Assembly: GCA_003151955.1 (NCBI GenBank)
Contig: PLZB01000003.1
Location: forward strand, 1 to 64,000
Reading direction: 5' to 3'
DNA from: Acidimicrobiaceae bacterium
GTDB taxonomy: Bacteria; Actinomycetota; Acidimicrobiia; Acidimicrobiales; UBA8190
Length of the DNA stretch: 64,000 nt
The notes under the pieces are model-generated. The model did no database searches. It saw only the letters and a program-made list of their open reading frames with translations, and was not told the origin of the DNA. The position numbers and the translations under genes are program-made. This document shows positions 33,308 to 46,385 of this stretch, in pieces. Every line of letters starts with the position of its first letter. Positions within the stretch are counted from its first letter, which is position 1.

Positions 33308-34285
33308 TCAGAGGTGGTGGCCGGAGGTGGAGAGGTAGGTGGCGTGGAGGGCCACCCCCAGCACGATCAGGAGTCCGAAGTAGAGGCCGGCCACGGTGAG
33401 CCGTTGGCGGGCGGTGACCTGGAAGTAGGCCAGGTTCTGGCCCCGCTTCCGGGCCCGGATCCGGTTGAAGAGCTCGATGGCCCCGAGGACCAGGATTACG
33501 AACAGGACCGGGTTGGGTCGGAGCACGCAGAGGCCCAGCACGGCGCCCAGTCCCACGGCCCAGACGGCGGGATGGAGGGCGGCGACGACCCGGCCCCCGT
33601 CGAGGGGCAGCATCGGGATGAGGTTGAAGGCGTTCAGGAGGAAGCCCACGAAGGCCAGGGCCTCGAAGAACTGGGAGCCGGTGAGCTGCCAGACGGCCAC
33701 GGCTCCGAAGGCGGCCGCCGTCCCGGCAATGGGACCCCCGATCCCGATCATGGCCTCGTCGTAGGCGTTCTCCGGGGCGCCCTTCATCCTGATCATGGCG
33801 CCGAAGAGGGGGATGAACATCGGGGCGGTGGCGGGAACGCCCTTCGCCTTGAGCACCACCACATGGCCGAGCTCGTGGAGGTAGAGGAGGACCATGAACC
33901 CGACGGCGAACATCCAGCCGAAGATCTCGACGTAGATCCCCAGGGAGACCGCCATGAGGAGGACCGGCTTGGCCGCCTTCAACCCGATGAGGAGCTTCGT
34001 CCCCAGGGCCCCGAGTCCGGCCGCCCCGGCCGCCTTCTCCTTGACCTTCCGGCCCGAGGTCGAACCTGTCTGCTCCGTCGGCACCGGAGGGGTCCCCGGT
34101 CCCCAGGGCCCGGGCGGGGGAGGGTAGGCGCCCCAGGGCGGCGGAGGGGGCGGGGACGGGGTCCAGGCCCCGGGCGGGGGAGGGCTCCAGGCCCCGGACG
34201 GTGGTGGGTAGGCCAGCCAGGGGGCCGGCGGGGGTGGGGACGCCGGGATCGGGCCCTCCTGCCAGGCCGGTCCGGTGGGTTCCAC
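33308..34285 (-). CDS. M50 family site-2 protease-like metalloprotease
   Basis: This is a 325-residue protein. Its first 90 residues are a proline-rich, tyrosine/tryptophan-dotted tail (PPP and PPG repeats), followed by a membrane protease domain. The zinc motif HELGH lies in [13 protein letters not shown], and the second metal site is in [13 protein letters not shown]. Several other hydrophobic helices are present. Such M50 proteins cut membrane regulators. It starts at GTG 34285, 6 bases after TAGGCT, and is convergent with nusB and its neighbour. Confidence 0.88.
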   Translation of the reverse strand: MEPTGPAWQEGPIPASPPPPAPWLAYPPPSGAWSPPPPGAWTPSPPPPPPWGAYPPPPGPWGPGTPPVPTEQTGSTSGRKVKEKAAGAAGLGALGTKLLIGLKAAKPVLLMAVSLGIYVEIFGWMFAVGFMVLLYLHELGHVVVLKAKGVPATAPMFIPLFGAMIRMKGAPENAYDEAMIGIGGPIAGTAAAFGAVAVWQLTGSQFFEALAFVGFLLNAFNLIPMLPLDGGRVVAALHPAVWAVGLGAVLGLCVLRPNPVLFVILVLGAIELFNRIRARKRGQNLAYFQVTARQRLTVAGLYFGLLIVLGVALHATYLSTSGHHL

Positions 34286-34291
34286 GGGGTC

Positions 34292-34297
34292 AGCCTA
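34292..34297 (-). promoter_or_regulatory. -10 box TAGGCT, leaderless promoter for the M50 gene
   Basis: Reading minus, TAGGCT is followed by 6 bases and GTG 34285, the same box and spacing as at 26604-26609. Confidence 0.5.
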
Positions 34298-34376
34298 ATT
34301 GCCTCCCACCGGGACGGGACGGGGTCGCGCCCGACGACGCTCCGGCGGGCCCGACCCCCGGCGGGCCTCCCGGTGG

Positions 34377-34382
34377 TAGAGT
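34377..34382 (+). promoter_or_regulatory. -10 box TAGAGT of the pyr operon
   Basis: TAGAGT lies about 17 bases before the PyrR-type RNA element, so transcription would begin near 34389 and include the element in the leader. Confidence 0.45.
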
Positions 34383-34398
34383 CCACGAAACCGTGAAG

Positions 34399-34427
34399 CG
34401 GGTCCTGAGAGGCCCGCACGGAACCCG
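34399..34427 (+). promoter_or_regulatory. PyrR-binding RNA element in the pyrR leader
   Basis: CGGGTCC (34399-34405) can pair with GGAACCCG (34420-34427) with one bulged A. The intervening loop carries TGAGAGGCCCGCAC. This matches the PyrR anti-antiterminator pattern (UCC-GAGAGGCU--CA-GGA) known from Firmicutes and mycobacteria. It abuts the ribosome binding site GGAGGA (34427-34432), so UMP-PyrR binding would block translation initiation rather than rely on a terminator. Confidence 0.75.
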
Positions 34428-34437
34428 GAGGACCGCA

Positions 34438-35010
34438 GTGGCCGAGCGCGAACGCAGATTGACCCCGCCGCGAGGTGGGGTCTTCGTTCCCAGGGTCCAG
34501 GTCCTCTCTCCCGAGGACGTCGTCCGGGCCCTGACCCGGATCGCCCACGAGATCGCCGAACGGAACCGGGGCCTCGAGGACATCGTCCTGGTCGGCCTCC
34601 AGACCGGGGGTGTCCCCCTGGCCTTCCGGATCGGGCAGATCCTGGAGGAGATGTCGGGGGGCGCAGCCGTGCCGGTCGGGATGCTCGACGTCGCCTTCTA
34701 CCGGGACGACATCGGGATCCGCCCGGTCCTCCCCGAGGCCGTGACCGACATCCCCCGGGACCTGGCCGGGATGATCGTGGTCCTCGTCGACGACGTCCTC
34801 TTCACCGGTCGGACCATCCGGGCCGCCCTCAACGCCCTGGCCGACTACGGCCGGTGCCAGGCCGTCCAGCTCGCCGTCATGGTGGACCGGGGACACCGGG
34901 AGCTCCCCATCCGACCCGACTTCGTCGGGAAGAACCTCCCCACCCGCTTCGACGAGCAGGTCGACGTCAGCCTCGACGGTGTCGTGCTCGGGGATGTGGT
35001 GCCCCGGTGA
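34438..35010 (+). CDS. pyrR: bifunctional pyr operon regulator / uracil phosphoribosyltransferase PyrR
   Basis: The GTG start follows GGAGGACCGCA. The 190-residue protein has [26 protein letters not shown], the [11 protein letters not shown] loop and the PRPP-binding [18 protein letters not shown]. It binds the leader RNA when UMP is high and may also make UMP from uracil. The first 20 residues are longer than in most PyrR proteins; TTG 34459 is an alternative start. Its stop overlaps pyrB as GTGA. Confidence 0.95.
   Translation: MAERERRLTPPRGGVFVPRVQVLSPEDVVRALTRIAHEIAERNRGLEDIVLVGLQTGGVPLAFRIGQILEEMSGGAAVPVGMLDVAFYRDDIGIRPVLPEAVTDIPRDLAGMIVVLVDDVLFTGRTIRAALNALADYGRCQAVQLAVMVDRGHRELPIRPDFVGKNLPTRFDEQVDVSLDGVVLGDVVPR
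34461..34482 (+). promoter_or_regulatory. 9-bp hairpin with GNRA tetraloop in early pyrR codons
   Basis: GACCCCGCC (34461-34469) pairs with GGTGGGGTC (34474-34482), with one G-U pair, around a GCGA loop. It is very stable but lacks a following U-run (TTCGTTCCC), so a terminator role is uncertain. Confidence 0.4.
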
Positions 35011-35996
35011 GTGCCAGCCTCCTCTCCATCGCCGACCTCGGGGCCGAGGGCATCGAGCAGATCCTCCGGGTCTCCGACAGCTTTGCCGAGGTCGGCCGCC
35101 GGAGCATCCCCAAAGTCCCGGCCCTCCGGGGCCGGACCGTCGTCTCCCTCTTTGCCGAGGAGTCGACCCGGACCCGGCTCTCCTTCGAGACGGCGGCCAA
35201 GCGGCTCTCCGCCGACGTCCTCACCTTCTCGGCCGGCTCCTCCTCGGTCAAGAAGGGGGAGTCCCTCAGAGACACCGTCGAGACCATCGCGGCCATGGGG
35301 GTCGACGCCTTCGTCGTCCGCCATCCCTCGGCCGGGGCCCCGGCCCAGCTGGCCGGCTGGGTCGATGCCTCGGTCGTGAACGCCGGCGACGGCTGGCACG
35401 AGCACCCCACCCAGGCCCTCCTGGACTGCTACACCATCCGCCAGGTCCTGGCCGAGCGCGATGGCCTGGCTGTCGAGGACACCGGCGTCGGCTGCTTCGC
35501 CGGGCTCCGGGTGGCCGTGGTGGGGGACGTCGCCCACAGCCGGGTGGCCCGCTCCGGCGTCCTGGCTCTGGCCGCCCTGGGGGCCCGGGTCACCCTGGTC
35601 GCCCCCGGCAGCCTCCTCCCCCCCTCCCTCGAGGGTTGGCCCATCGCCGGGGTCTCCCACGACCTCGACGCCGTCCTCCCCGACCTCGATGTCTGCTACC
35701 TCCTGCGGATTCAGACCGAGCGGGGGGCCGGGAGCCACCTCCCCTCCCTCCGGGAGTACACCGCCGCCTATGGCCTCACCGCCCGCCGGGCCGCCCGGCT
35801 CCCCGGCCATGCCCTCGTCATGCACCCCGGTCCCATCAACCGGGGAGTGGAGATCGCCGCCGAGGTGGCCGACCTCCCCCGGTCGCTCGTCCTCCGGCAG
35901 GTGGCCAACGGGGTGGCGGTCCGGATGGCCGTCCTCTACCTCCTCCTGGCCGGGGACTCCCAGGGCGACATGCTGAAGGAGACCGTGAGTGGCTGA
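35007..35996 (+). CDS. pyrB: aspartate carbamoyltransferase catalytic subunit
   Basis: From GTG 35007 the 329-residue product has the carbamoyl-phosphate loop [21 protein letters not shown], the [15 protein letters not shown] segment, [52 protein letters not shown] and [12 protein letters not shown]. It forms carbamoyl-aspartate, step two of UMP synthesis. It overlaps pyrC by 8 bases. No pyrI regulatory subunit is present. Confidence 0.97.
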   Translation: MSASLLSIADLGAEGIEQILRVSDSFAEVGRRSIPKVPALRGRTVVSLFAEESTRTRLSFETAAKRLSADVLTFSAGSSSVKKGESLRDTVETIAAMGVDAFVVRHPSAGAPAQLAGWVDASVVNAGDGWHEHPTQALLDCYTIRQVLAERDGLAVEDTGVGCFAGLRVAVVGDVAHSRVARSGVLALAALGARVTLVAPGSLLPPSLEGWPIAGVSHDLDAVLPDLDVCYLLRIQTERGAGSHLPSLREYTAAYGLTARRAARLPGHALVMHPGPINRGVEIAAEVADLPRSLVLRQVANGVAVRMAVLYLLLAGDSQGDMLKETVSG

Positions 35997-37299
35997 CCAG
36001 GTCCTGCTCATCCGGGGTGGCACCGTCGTCGACGAGACCGGGGAGCGTCCCGGCGACGTCCTGGTGACGGGCGGGAGGATCACCGCCGTCGGGGCCGGCC
36101 TCGAGGTGCCGGCCGGGGCCACCGTCCTCGACGCCTCGGACTGCCTGGTCGCCCCGGGCCTCGTCGACCTCCACACCCATCTCCGCCAGCCCGGCCAGGA
36201 GGAGGCCGAGACGGTCGAGACCGGGGCCAGGGCCGCCGCCCTGGGCGGCTACACCGCCGTGGTGGCCATGCCCAACACCGACCCCCCCATCGACAGCGCC
36301 GCTGTGGCCAGCCAGGTCCTCGAGCTGGGCCGGGGGGCCGTCTGTCAAGTGGCCGTGGCCGGTGCCATCACCGTGGGCCGGGCCGGGGCCCGGCTCGCCC
36401 CCCTCGGTGAGCTGGCCGCCCTCGGGGTCCGGCTCTTCACCGACGACGGTGCCGGGGTCCAGGACAGCGGCCTGATGCGGCGGGCCTTCGAGTACGCCGG
36501 CGGCCTGGGGGTCACCCTGGCCCAGCACTGCGAGGACAACAGCCTGGCCTGCGGGGGCCACATGCACGAGGGGGAGTGGTCCAGCCGGCTCGGGGTTCCC
36601 GGGATCCCCGCCGCCGCCGAGGAGGTCATGGTGGCCCGGGACATCGCCCTGGTCCGGCTGACCGGAGCCCCGGTCCACTTCCTCCACCTGTCCACGTCCG
36701 GCTCCGTCGCCCTCGTGGCCGCGGCCCGGGCCGAGGGGCTCCCGGTGACGGCCGAGGTCGCCCCCCACCACCTCTCGCTCACCCATGCCGAGCTGGCCGG
36801 CTACGACCCGCTCTTCAAGGTCAACCCACCCCTGCGGACCGCCGGGGACGTCGAGGCGCTGCGCCAGGGCTGCCGGGCCGGGGTCGTCGACGCCGTCGCC
36901 ACCGATCACGCCCCCCACCCCCAGGAGGCCAAGGATGCCCCCCTCGACCAGGCTCCTCCCGGGCTCCTCGGTCTCCAGACGGCCTGGCCCGTGACCCTGG
37001 CCGCCCTCACCGACGTCGGGATGACCCCGGCCGGGGTGCTGGCCCTCCTGAGCTGGCAGCCGGCCCGGATCGCCGGGCTCCACCCCGACCAGGGCGGCGA
37101 GCAGGGCGGCCCCGTCGTCGCCGGGGCCGCCGCCAACCTCTGCGTCCTCGACCCCGGGGCCACCTGGACGGTCGAGCCCGACCGGCTGGCCAGCCTGAGC
37201 CGGAACACCCCCTGGGCGGGCCGGACCCTGACCGGGGCCGTCCGCCACACCGTCTACCGGGGGGAGCCCGTCGTGACCGACGGGGAGGCCCGGCGATGA
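35989..37299 (+). CDS. pyrC: dihydroorotase
   Basis: The 436-residue class I amidohydrolase starts at GTG 35989. The zinc motif [26 protein letters not shown] (substrate loop), [34 protein letters not shown] and the catalytic Asp in [13 protein letters not shown] are all present. It cyclises carbamoyl-aspartate to dihydroorotate. It is coupled to pyrB upstream and carA downstream (ATGA). Confidence 0.96.
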   Translation: MADQVLLIRGGTVVDETGERPGDVLVTGGRITAVGAGLEVPAGATVLDASDCLVAPGLVDLHTHLRQPGQEEAETVETGARAAALGGYTAVVAMPNTDPPIDSAAVASQVLELGRGAVCQVAVAGAITVGRAGARLAPLGELAALGVRLFTDDGAGVQDSGLMRRAFEYAGGLGVTLAQHCEDNSLACGGHMHEGEWSSRLGVPGIPAAAEEVMVARDIALVRLTGAPVHFLHLSTSGSVALVAAARAEGLPVTAEVAPHHLSLTHAELAGYDPLFKVNPPLRTAGDVEALRQGCRAGVVDAVATDHAPHPQEAKDAPLDQAPPGLLGLQTAWPVTLAALTDVGMTPAGVLALLSWQPARIAGLHPDQGGEQGGPVVAGAAANLCVLDPGATWTVEPDRLASLSRNTPWAGRTLTGAVRHTVYRGEPVVTDGEARR

Positions 37300-38404
37300 A
37301 CTGGTCGGACCGGGCCCCGGCCCTCCTCGTCCTCGCCGACGGGGAGGTGTTCGAGGGGGAGGCCGTCGGGGCGGTCCCCCCCGGGGGGCTGACGACGGGG
37401 GAGCTCGTCTTCAACACCGTCCTCTCCGGCTACCAGGAGGTCATCACCGACCCCAGCTACGCCGGCCAGGTCATCGCCTTCACCTACCCCCATCTCGGGA
37501 ACTACGGGATCACCCCCCTCGACGACGAGGCGACCCGGCCCTGGTGCCGGGGGGTGGTCACCCGGGAGCTGACGGCCCGACCCTCGAACTGGCGGGCCAC
37601 CGGCTCCCTGGAGGACTTCCTGGTGGCCCGGGGCGTTCCCGGGATCAGCGGCGTCGACACCCGCCGGCTGACCCGGCACATCCGGGACGACGGGTCGATG
37701 GGCTGTGCCTTCGGGACCGCCGACGAGGCGACCCTCCGGGCCGCGGCGACGGCCGAGCCCGGGACCGACGGCCAGGACCTCGTCTCCGCCGTCACCGTGT
37801 CGGAGCCGGTCACCCGGGGGTCGGGTCCGCACCGGCTGGTGGCCTACGACTTCGGGGTGAAGGAGACCATGCTCCGCTGCCTCGGGGACCTCGCCACCCT
37901 CACCGTGGTCCCGGCCGGCTTCAGCGCCGCCGACACCCTGGCCCTCGGGCCCGACGGGGTCTTCCTCTCCAACGGTCCCGGCGACCCGGCCGCCCTCCCG
38001 TCCCAGGCCGCCATCGTCTCCGACCTCCTGGGCCGGGTCCCGATCTTCGGGATCTGCCTCGGCCACCAGCTCCTGGCCACCGCCCTCGGGGCCCGGACCT
38101 TCAAGCTCCCCTTCGGCCACCACGGCGGGAACCACCCCGTCCGCCGGCTCGACACCGGCCGGGTGGAGATCACGAGCCAGAACCACAGCTACGCCGTGGC
38201 CGCCGACTCCCTCCCGGCCGGCGTCGAGGTCACCCACGTCAACCTGAACGACGGGGTCGTCGAGGGGATCGCCGTCCCCTCGGCCTTCGCCTTCAGTGTC
38301 CAGTACCACCCCGAGGCCGGTCCGGGCCCCCACGACGCCCGCTACCTCTTCGCCGCCTTCGAGCGCCTCATCGAGACCTCGGGGCTGACCGGAAGGACGG
38401 CCTG

Positions 38405-38405
<1 letters not shown>
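37296..38405 (+). CDS. carA: carbamoyl-phosphate synthase small subunit
   Basis: This glutaminase subunit has 369 residues from ATG 37296. The N-terminal domain reads [15 protein letters not shown] and [20 protein letters not shown]. The class I amidotransferase triad is Cys in [16 protein letters not shown], with His/Glu in [28 protein letters not shown] is also present. It delivers ammonia to CarB. ATGA overlaps occur at both ends. Confidence 0.97.
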
Positions 38406-41733
<3,328 letters not shown>

Positions 41734-41737
<4 letters not shown>

Positions 41738-43065
41738 GGTTGGGCGGAGCCGTCGACCTCCGGACCACGGTGGGCTCGGTCGAGCTCCCCAACCCGGTGC
41801 TCACCGCGTCGGGAACAGCCGGCCACGGGGCCGAGCTGGCCGGCTACCTCGACCTGGCCCGGCTCGGGGCCATCGTGGTGAAGTCCCTGGCCGCCGAGCC
41901 CTGGCCCGGGAACCCCCCGCCCCGGGTCCACCAGACCCCGGCCGGGATGCTCAACTCCGTCGGCCTCCAGGGAACGGGGGTGGCGGCCTGGCTCGTCGAC
42001 GAGCTCCCCCGGCTCGAGGAGCGGGGGGCCAGGGTGGTGGCCAGCATCTGGGGCCGGCGGGTCGAGGACTACGAGCGGGCCGCCCGGCTCCTGCGGGGTG
42101 CTCCCGGGGTGGTGGCGGTCGAGGTCAACGTGAGCTGCCCCAACCTCGAGGACCGGAGCCGGATGTTCGCCCACTCCGCCTCGGCCACCTCGGACGCCGT
42201 GGCCGCCGCCGCCGCCGCCGACCTGCCCCGGTGGGTCAAGCTCAGCCCCAACACCCCCGACCTCGTCGAGATCGCCGGGGCCGCCCTCGAGGCGGGCGCC
42301 GAGGCCCTCGTCCTGGTCAACACCGTCCTGGGACTGGCCGTCGACATCCGCCACCGGACCTACCGGCTCGGCTCGGGCCCCCGGGGGGGAGGCCTCTCGG
42401 GCCCGGCCATCCGTCCCGTCGCCGTCCGGGCCGTCCACGACTGCCGGGCCGCCTTCCCCGAGGCGGGGATCGTCGGGGTCGGTGGCGTGGCCCGGGGGGT
42501 CGACGCCGTCGAGCTCCTCATGGCCGGCGCCGACGCCGTCGAGGTCGGGACGGCCACCTTCCTGAATCCCCGGGCCCCGGCCAAGGTCCTGGCCGAGCTC
42601 ACGGCCTGGTGCCGGCGGAACCGGGTCGGCGACGTCCGCTCCATCGTCGGTGTCGTCCACGGTCCCGCCTACCCCGCCCCCGACGACACCCTGGCCGGGA
42701 CCGAGGGGTACGAGGGCGGGGAGCGACGCGGTCGGGAGCGCCGCCAGGGGGACCGTCGCCGGAGCGTCCCCCGGGGTGCCATCCACAACGTCCCCCCCGG
42801 GGGGGAGACCCGGGACGCCGAGGATCACGCCGACGGGGCCTCCCTCCTCGGGGTCCTGGCCGGTGGGGCCGAGGAGCCCGAGGCCCGGGACCTGGCCCAG
42901 GCCATGCTGGCCGTCATCGAGCGGCGGGCCGACCAGCAGGCCGAGCAGGTGGCCAAGCTGGTCGAGGTGGCCACCCTGGTCGGGCAGTCCGTCCCGCCGC
43001 GGGTGGGGGAGGAGTCTGGAGGGGACAGAGTCGAGACCGAGGAGGACAACGATGACAATGACTGA
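41734..43065 (+). CDS. pyrD: class 1B dihydroorotate dehydrogenase with long C-terminal extension
   Basis: The frame from GTG 41734 gives 443 residues. Residues 1-309 are a normal class 1 [41 protein letters not shown] (catalytic Cys), [33 protein letters not shown] and [25 protein letters not shown]. The remaining 130 or so residues are an added tail, first Arg-rich ([14 protein letters not shown]), then a charged amphipathic helix ([22 protein letters not shown]) and an acidic end. No pyrK (electron-transfer subunit) is adjacent, so the electron partner is unclear. It overlaps pyrF by 14 bases. Confidence 0.93.
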
Positions 43066-43804
43066 GCCCACCGGGACAGAGCCCACCGGGACAGAGCCCA
43101 CCGTGACCGTGGCCGACCGGCTGGCCCTGGCCCTCGACGTCGACGACCTGGCCGTCGCCCTGGAGCTGGCCCGGCGGCTCCGGCCCTGGTTCGCGGTGGC
43201 CAAGGTCGGTCTCGAGCTCTTCGGCGCCGCCGGGCCCGAGGCCGTGGTCGCCCTGCAGGCGTCGGGCTACCGGGTCTTCCTCGACCTCAAGCTCCACGAC
43301 ATCCCCACCACCGTGGGCCGGGCCGCCGGCGTCCTGGGACGGATGGGGGTGGCCTACGCCACCGTCCACACCCAGGGGGGTCGGGCCATGGTCGAGGCCG
43401 CCGTCGAGTCGATGGCGGCCGGGGCGGCCGGGGCCGGGGTCCCGTCCCCGTGCGTGCTCGGCGTCACCGTCCTCACGAGCGACCCGGAGGCCAGCACCGG
43501 GGTCCTGGCCGCCCGGGCCGCCCTGGCCGCCGCCGCCGGCTGCGGGGGGCTGGTCTGCGCCGCCTCCGACCTGGCCGCGACGAGGGGGGCGGCCCCGGGC
43601 CTGACCACCGTCGTCCCCGGGATCCGGCCGTCGGGGACCGAGCCGGACGACCAGGCCCGGGCGTCCACGCCGACGATGGCCATCGCCGCCGGGGCCGATC
43701 TCCTGGTGGTGGGGAGGGCCGTCACGGGGGCGGCCGACCCAGAGTCCGCCGCCGTCGCCCTCACCCACGAGGTCGAATCCGCCCTCGGGGCCCGGTCGGC
43801 CTGA
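43052..43804 (+). CDS. pyrF: orotidine-5'-phosphate decarboxylase
   Basis: From ATG 43052 the 250-residue product has LALALDVDDLAVALELARRL, FAVAKVGLELFGA, the catalytic FLDLKLHDIPTTVGRAA, VTVLTS, VVPGIRPSG and LLVVGRAVTGAADP. This is the type 1 (short) OMP decarboxylase pattern, which converts OMP to UMP. The N-terminus carries a Thr-rich repeat (EPTGT) not expected in the family. ATG 43058 is an in-frame alternative. It ends the pyr operon. Confidence 0.95.
   Translation: MTMTEPTGTEPTGTEPTVTVADRLALALDVDDLAVALELARRLRPWFAVAKVGLELFGAAGPEAVVALQASGYRVFLDLKLHDIPTTVGRAAGVLGRMGVAYATVHTQGGRAMVEAAVESMAAGAAGAGVPSPCVLGVTVLTSDPEASTGVLAARAALAAAAGCGGLVCAASDLAATRGAAPGLTTVVPGIRPSGTEPDDQARASTPTMAIAAGADLLVVGRAVTGAADPESAAVALTHEVESALGARSA
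43064..43108 (+). repeat. 15-bp tandem repeat, 3 copies, in the pyrF 5' end
   Basis: GAGCCCACCGGGACA occurs at 43064-43078 and 43079-43093, with a diverged third copy at 43094-43108. It encodes [10 protein letters not shown] and EPTVT and should be length-variable. Confidence 0.8.
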
Positions 43805-43900
43805 CCGACGGGCGGCCCCTGTTGGGGGTCGGGGAACGGCCCAGGTCAGCCCCATCACAACTTGGCCCCCCATCGGCATGACCCCGTCCCCGGAGGGCTG

Positions 43901-43906
43901 TAAGGT
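43901..43906 (+). promoter_or_regulatory. -10 box TAAGGT, leaderless promoter for mihF
   Basis: TAAGGT is followed by 7 bases and ATG 43914. AGGTGA could also be read as a weak ribosome site, so the leaderless call is less certain here. Confidence 0.45.
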
Positions 43907-43913
43907 GACCTCC

Positions 43914-44234
43914 ATGCCGCAACCTCCCGCACTCACCCCAGAGCAGCGCCAGGCTGCGCTCGACAAGGCGGCCAAGGTCCGCCGCGAGCGGGCCGAGGTG
44001 AAAGAGAAGCTGAAGATGGGGACGATCTCCCTGTCGGAGCTCCTCGTCCGAGCCGAGTCCGATGAGACGGTGGGGAAGATGAAGGTCCTCTCCGTCCTGG
44101 AGTCCCTCCCGGGCCTCGGGAAGGTGAAGGCCCGTCGGCTCATGGAGACGGTCGGGATCAGCGAGAGCCGTCGGCTCCAGGGGCTCGGGGCGAACCAGCG
44201 GGAATCGCTGCTCGCCCACACCGCGAAGTCCTGA
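43914..44234 (+). CDS. mihF: integration host factor, actinobacterial type (MihF)
   Basis: The 106-residue protein reads LTPEQRQAALDKAAKVRRERAEVKEKLKMG, then GKMKVLSVLESLPGLGKVKARRLMETVGISESRRLQGLGANQRESLL. This is the mycobacterial integration host factor pattern, with a helix-two-turn-helix nucleoid-binding fold. ATG 43914 is preferred over ATG 43878 by family N-terminus and by the -10 spacing. It leads mihF-gmk-rpoZ-coaBC-metK-priA. Confidence 0.94.
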   Translation: MPQPPALTPEQRQAALDKAAKVRRERAEVKEKLKMGTISLSELLVRAESDETVGKMKVLSVLESLPGLGKVKARRLMETVGISESRRLQGLGANQRESLLAHTAKS

Positions 44235-44806
44235 TCGTCGTTCTCTCCGGCCCCGGTGGGGCCGGCAAGGGGACGGTGGCGGCCCGGCTGGTGGCCGGGG
44301 ACCCCCGGCTCGTCCTGAGCCGGTCCTGGACGACGCGCGCCCCCCGACCGGGGGAGTCGGCGAGCTCCTATGTCTTCGTGGACCGGCCCGGCTTCGAGGC
44401 CAGGGTGGCGGCGGGGGGCTTCCTGGAGCACGCCGAGTTCCTCGGCAGCCTCTACGGGACACCCCGACCCGATCCCGATCCCGACCACGACCTCCTCCTC
44501 GAGATCGAGGTCCAGGGGGCGGAGCAGGTCAGGGCCGGCTTCCCCGACGCCGTCGTCGTCCTCCTCGTCCCGCCGTCGGTCGAGGTCCAGGCCGAGCGGC
44601 TCCGGGGGCGGGGCGACGACGAGGAGGCGGTGGCCCGGCGGCTCGAGAAGGGGAAGGAGGAGGTCGCCGCCCTCCTCCTGATCTGCGACCACGAGGTTGT
44701 CAACGACGACCTCGAACGGGCCACCCTTGAATTGGCCGGTATACTGGAACTTCACCGATCCGCCGCCCCGTCTGCTCCGGGTGGCGACCCTCCCGGAGGA
44801 CTTTGA
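44231..44806 (+). CDS. gmk: guanylate kinase, probable CTG start
   Basis: The product begins LIVVLSGPGGAGKGTVAARLV (P-loop), then SRSWTTRAPRPGE, YVFVDRPGFEARVAAGGFLEHAEFLGSLYGTP and VVNDDLERATLELAGIL, all guanylate kinase features. No in-frame ATG, GTG or TTG exists for over 120 bases before the P-loop. The next one (GTG 44276) would delete the P-loop. CTG 44231 overlaps the mihF stop as CTGA, matching the NTGA couplings used throughout. Length from CTG is 191 residues, which is normal. Confidence 0.92.
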   Translation: MIVVLSGPGGAGKGTVAARLVAGDPRLVLSRSWTTRAPRPGESASSYVFVDRPGFEARVAAGGFLEHAEFLGSLYGTPRPDPDPDHDLLLEIEVQGAEQVRAGFPDAVVVLLVPPSVEVQAERLRGRGDDEEAVARRLEKGKEEVAALLLICDHEVVNDDLERATLELAGILELHRSAAPSAPGGDPPGGL

Positions 44807-45129
44807 TGCCCCAGCACCGCGCCACGCTCATGGACCCCCCCATCGAGAGCCTCCTCGACAAGGTCGACTCGAAGTTCACCCTGGTGGCGCTGTCCTCGAA
44901 GCGGGCCCGGCAGATCAACTCGTACTACAACCAGCTGGGCGAGGGGATGGGCATGGTCGTCCCGCCCCAGGTCACCTCGGTGTCGGGGAAGCCCCTCACC
45001 ATCGCCTTCGAGGAGGTGGCCTCGTCCAAGGCCACCTACCACCGGATCCTCCCGGGCGAGGAGGGCTACGTCGGTGACGAGGAGGCTCCCGTCGTCGAGG
45101 TCGAGGCCGCTCCCGAGGCTGCCGAGTAG
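44806..45129 (+). CDS. rpoZ: RNA polymerase omega subunit
   Basis: ATG 44806 follows a strong ribosome site (GGAGGA, 44795-44800) and overlaps the gmk stop as TGATG. The 107-residue product contains MDPPIESLLDKVDSKFTLVALSSKRARQINSYY and KPLTIAFEEVASSKATYHR, typical of actinobacterial omega, with an acidic tail (EEAPVVEVEAAPEAAE). It assists core RNA polymerase assembly. Confidence 0.95.
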   Translation: MPQHRATLMDPPIESLLDKVDSKFTLVALSSKRARQINSYYNQLGEGMGMVVPPQVTSVSGKPLTIAFEEVASSKATYHRILPGEEGYVGDEEAPVVEVEAAPEAAE

Positions 45130-45167
45130 CAGGCCGGGCCGGACCCTCGGTCCAGGCGGTAGACCGA

Positions 45168-46385
45168 ATGGAGCGGAAGGTCGTCCTCGGTGTCACCGGT
45201 GGGATCGCTGCCTACAAGGCGGTCGAGATCTGCCGGCGGCTCGTCGACGCCGGCGTCCACGTCGTCCCCGTCCTGACCGAGGACGCCACCCGGTTCGTCG
45301 GGGAGGTCACCTTCTCGGCCCTGGCCTCGGAGCCCGTCCAGCGGAGCCTCTGGGGTGGGGACGACCCCATCCCGCACACCCGGCTGGGACAGGGCGCCGA
45401 CCTGGTGGTGGTGGCTCCGGCCACGGCCCGGTTCATCGGGACCTACGCGGCGGGGATCTCCGACGGGCTCCTCACCGCCACCGTGCTCGCCACCCGGGCC
45501 CCGGTGGTCGTCTGCCCGGCCATGCACACCGAGATGTGGGAGCACCCGGCCGTCCAGGAGAACCTGGCCACCCTCCGGCGGCGGGGGGTCCGGGTCGTCG
45601 AGCCGGCCGCGGGCCGGTTGGCGGGAGGGGACGTCGGGGCGGGCCGGCTGGCCGAACCGGCCGAGATCGTGGCCACCGTCCTCCGGCTCCTCGGACCCGG
45701 TGACCTGGCCGGCCGCCGGGTGGTGGTGAGCGCCGGGGGGACCCGGGAGCCCATCGACCCGGTCCGGGTCATCACCAACCGGTCCTCGGGGAAGCAGGGC
45801 CACGCCCTGGCCGAGGCGGCCGCGGCCCGGCAGGCCGAGGTGGTGCTCGTCACCACCACCGACCGGCCCGTCCCCCCGGGGATCAGGGTGGTCCGGGTCG
45901 ACACGGCGGCCGAGATGGAGACGGCCATGACGGCGGAGGCGGCCCGGGCCGATGTGGTGGTCATGGCGGCGGCCGTGGCCGACTTCCGTCCCAAGGCGGC
46001 GGCGCGGTCCAAGCTGGCCAAGGCCGACGGGGTCCCGGAGATCGTCCTCGAGCCCACCCCGGACATCCTGAGCGGGCTGGGTCGGACCCGGCGGCCGGGT
46101 CAGGTCCTGGTGGGCTTCGCGGCGGAGACCGACGAGGTCCTCGACCGGGCCGCAGCCAAGCTGGCCCGGAAGGGGGTCGACCTGATGGTGGCCAACGACG
46201 TCTCGGCCGCCGGGGTCGGATTCGACCACGACACCAACGCCGTCACCATCCTCGGGGCCGACGGGAGCCGGCTCGAGGTGCCCCTGACCTCGAAGGCTGC
46301 CGTGGCCGACGCCGTCTTCGATACAGTGATCGCCCGTCTTCCCCCCCACCCCGTCGACGACGACAAGCCGAGGAGCAATTCGTGA
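45168..46385 (+). CDS. coaBC: bifunctional phosphopantothenoylcysteine decarboxylase/synthase
   Basis: The 405-residue protein has an N-terminal flavoprotein decarboxylase half ([52 protein letters not shown]) and a C-terminal synthetase half ([56 protein letters not shown]). It makes 4'-phosphopantetheine for coenzyme A. The residue after PAM is His where Asn is most common, as in some other actinobacteria. It overlaps metK by GTGA. Confidence 0.96.
   Translation: MERKVVLGVTGGIAAYKAVEICRRLVDAGVHVVPVLTEDATRFVGEVTFSALASEPVQRSLWGGDDPIPHTRLGQGADLVVVAPATARFIGTYAAGISDGLLTATVLATRAPVVVCPAMHTEMWEHPAVQENLATLRRRGVRVVEPAAGRLAGGDVGAGRLAEPAEIVATVLRLLGPGDLAGRRVVVSAGGTREPIDPVRVITNRSSGKQGHALAEAAAARQAEVVLVTTTDRPVPPGIRVVRVDTAAEMETAMTAEAARADVVVMAAAVADFRPKAAARSKLAKADGVPEIVLEPTPDILSGLGRTRRPGQVLVGFAAETDEVLDRAAAKLARKGVDLMVANDVSAAGVGFDHDTNAVTILGADGSRLEVPLTSKAAVADAVFDTVIARLPPHPVDDDKPRSNS

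Noticed and set aside
43805-43913. Terminator after pyrF (CGGTC...GACCG near 43796-43810)
   Set aside because: The stem is short, starts in the pyrF coding end and lacks a T-run, so I do not annotate it.
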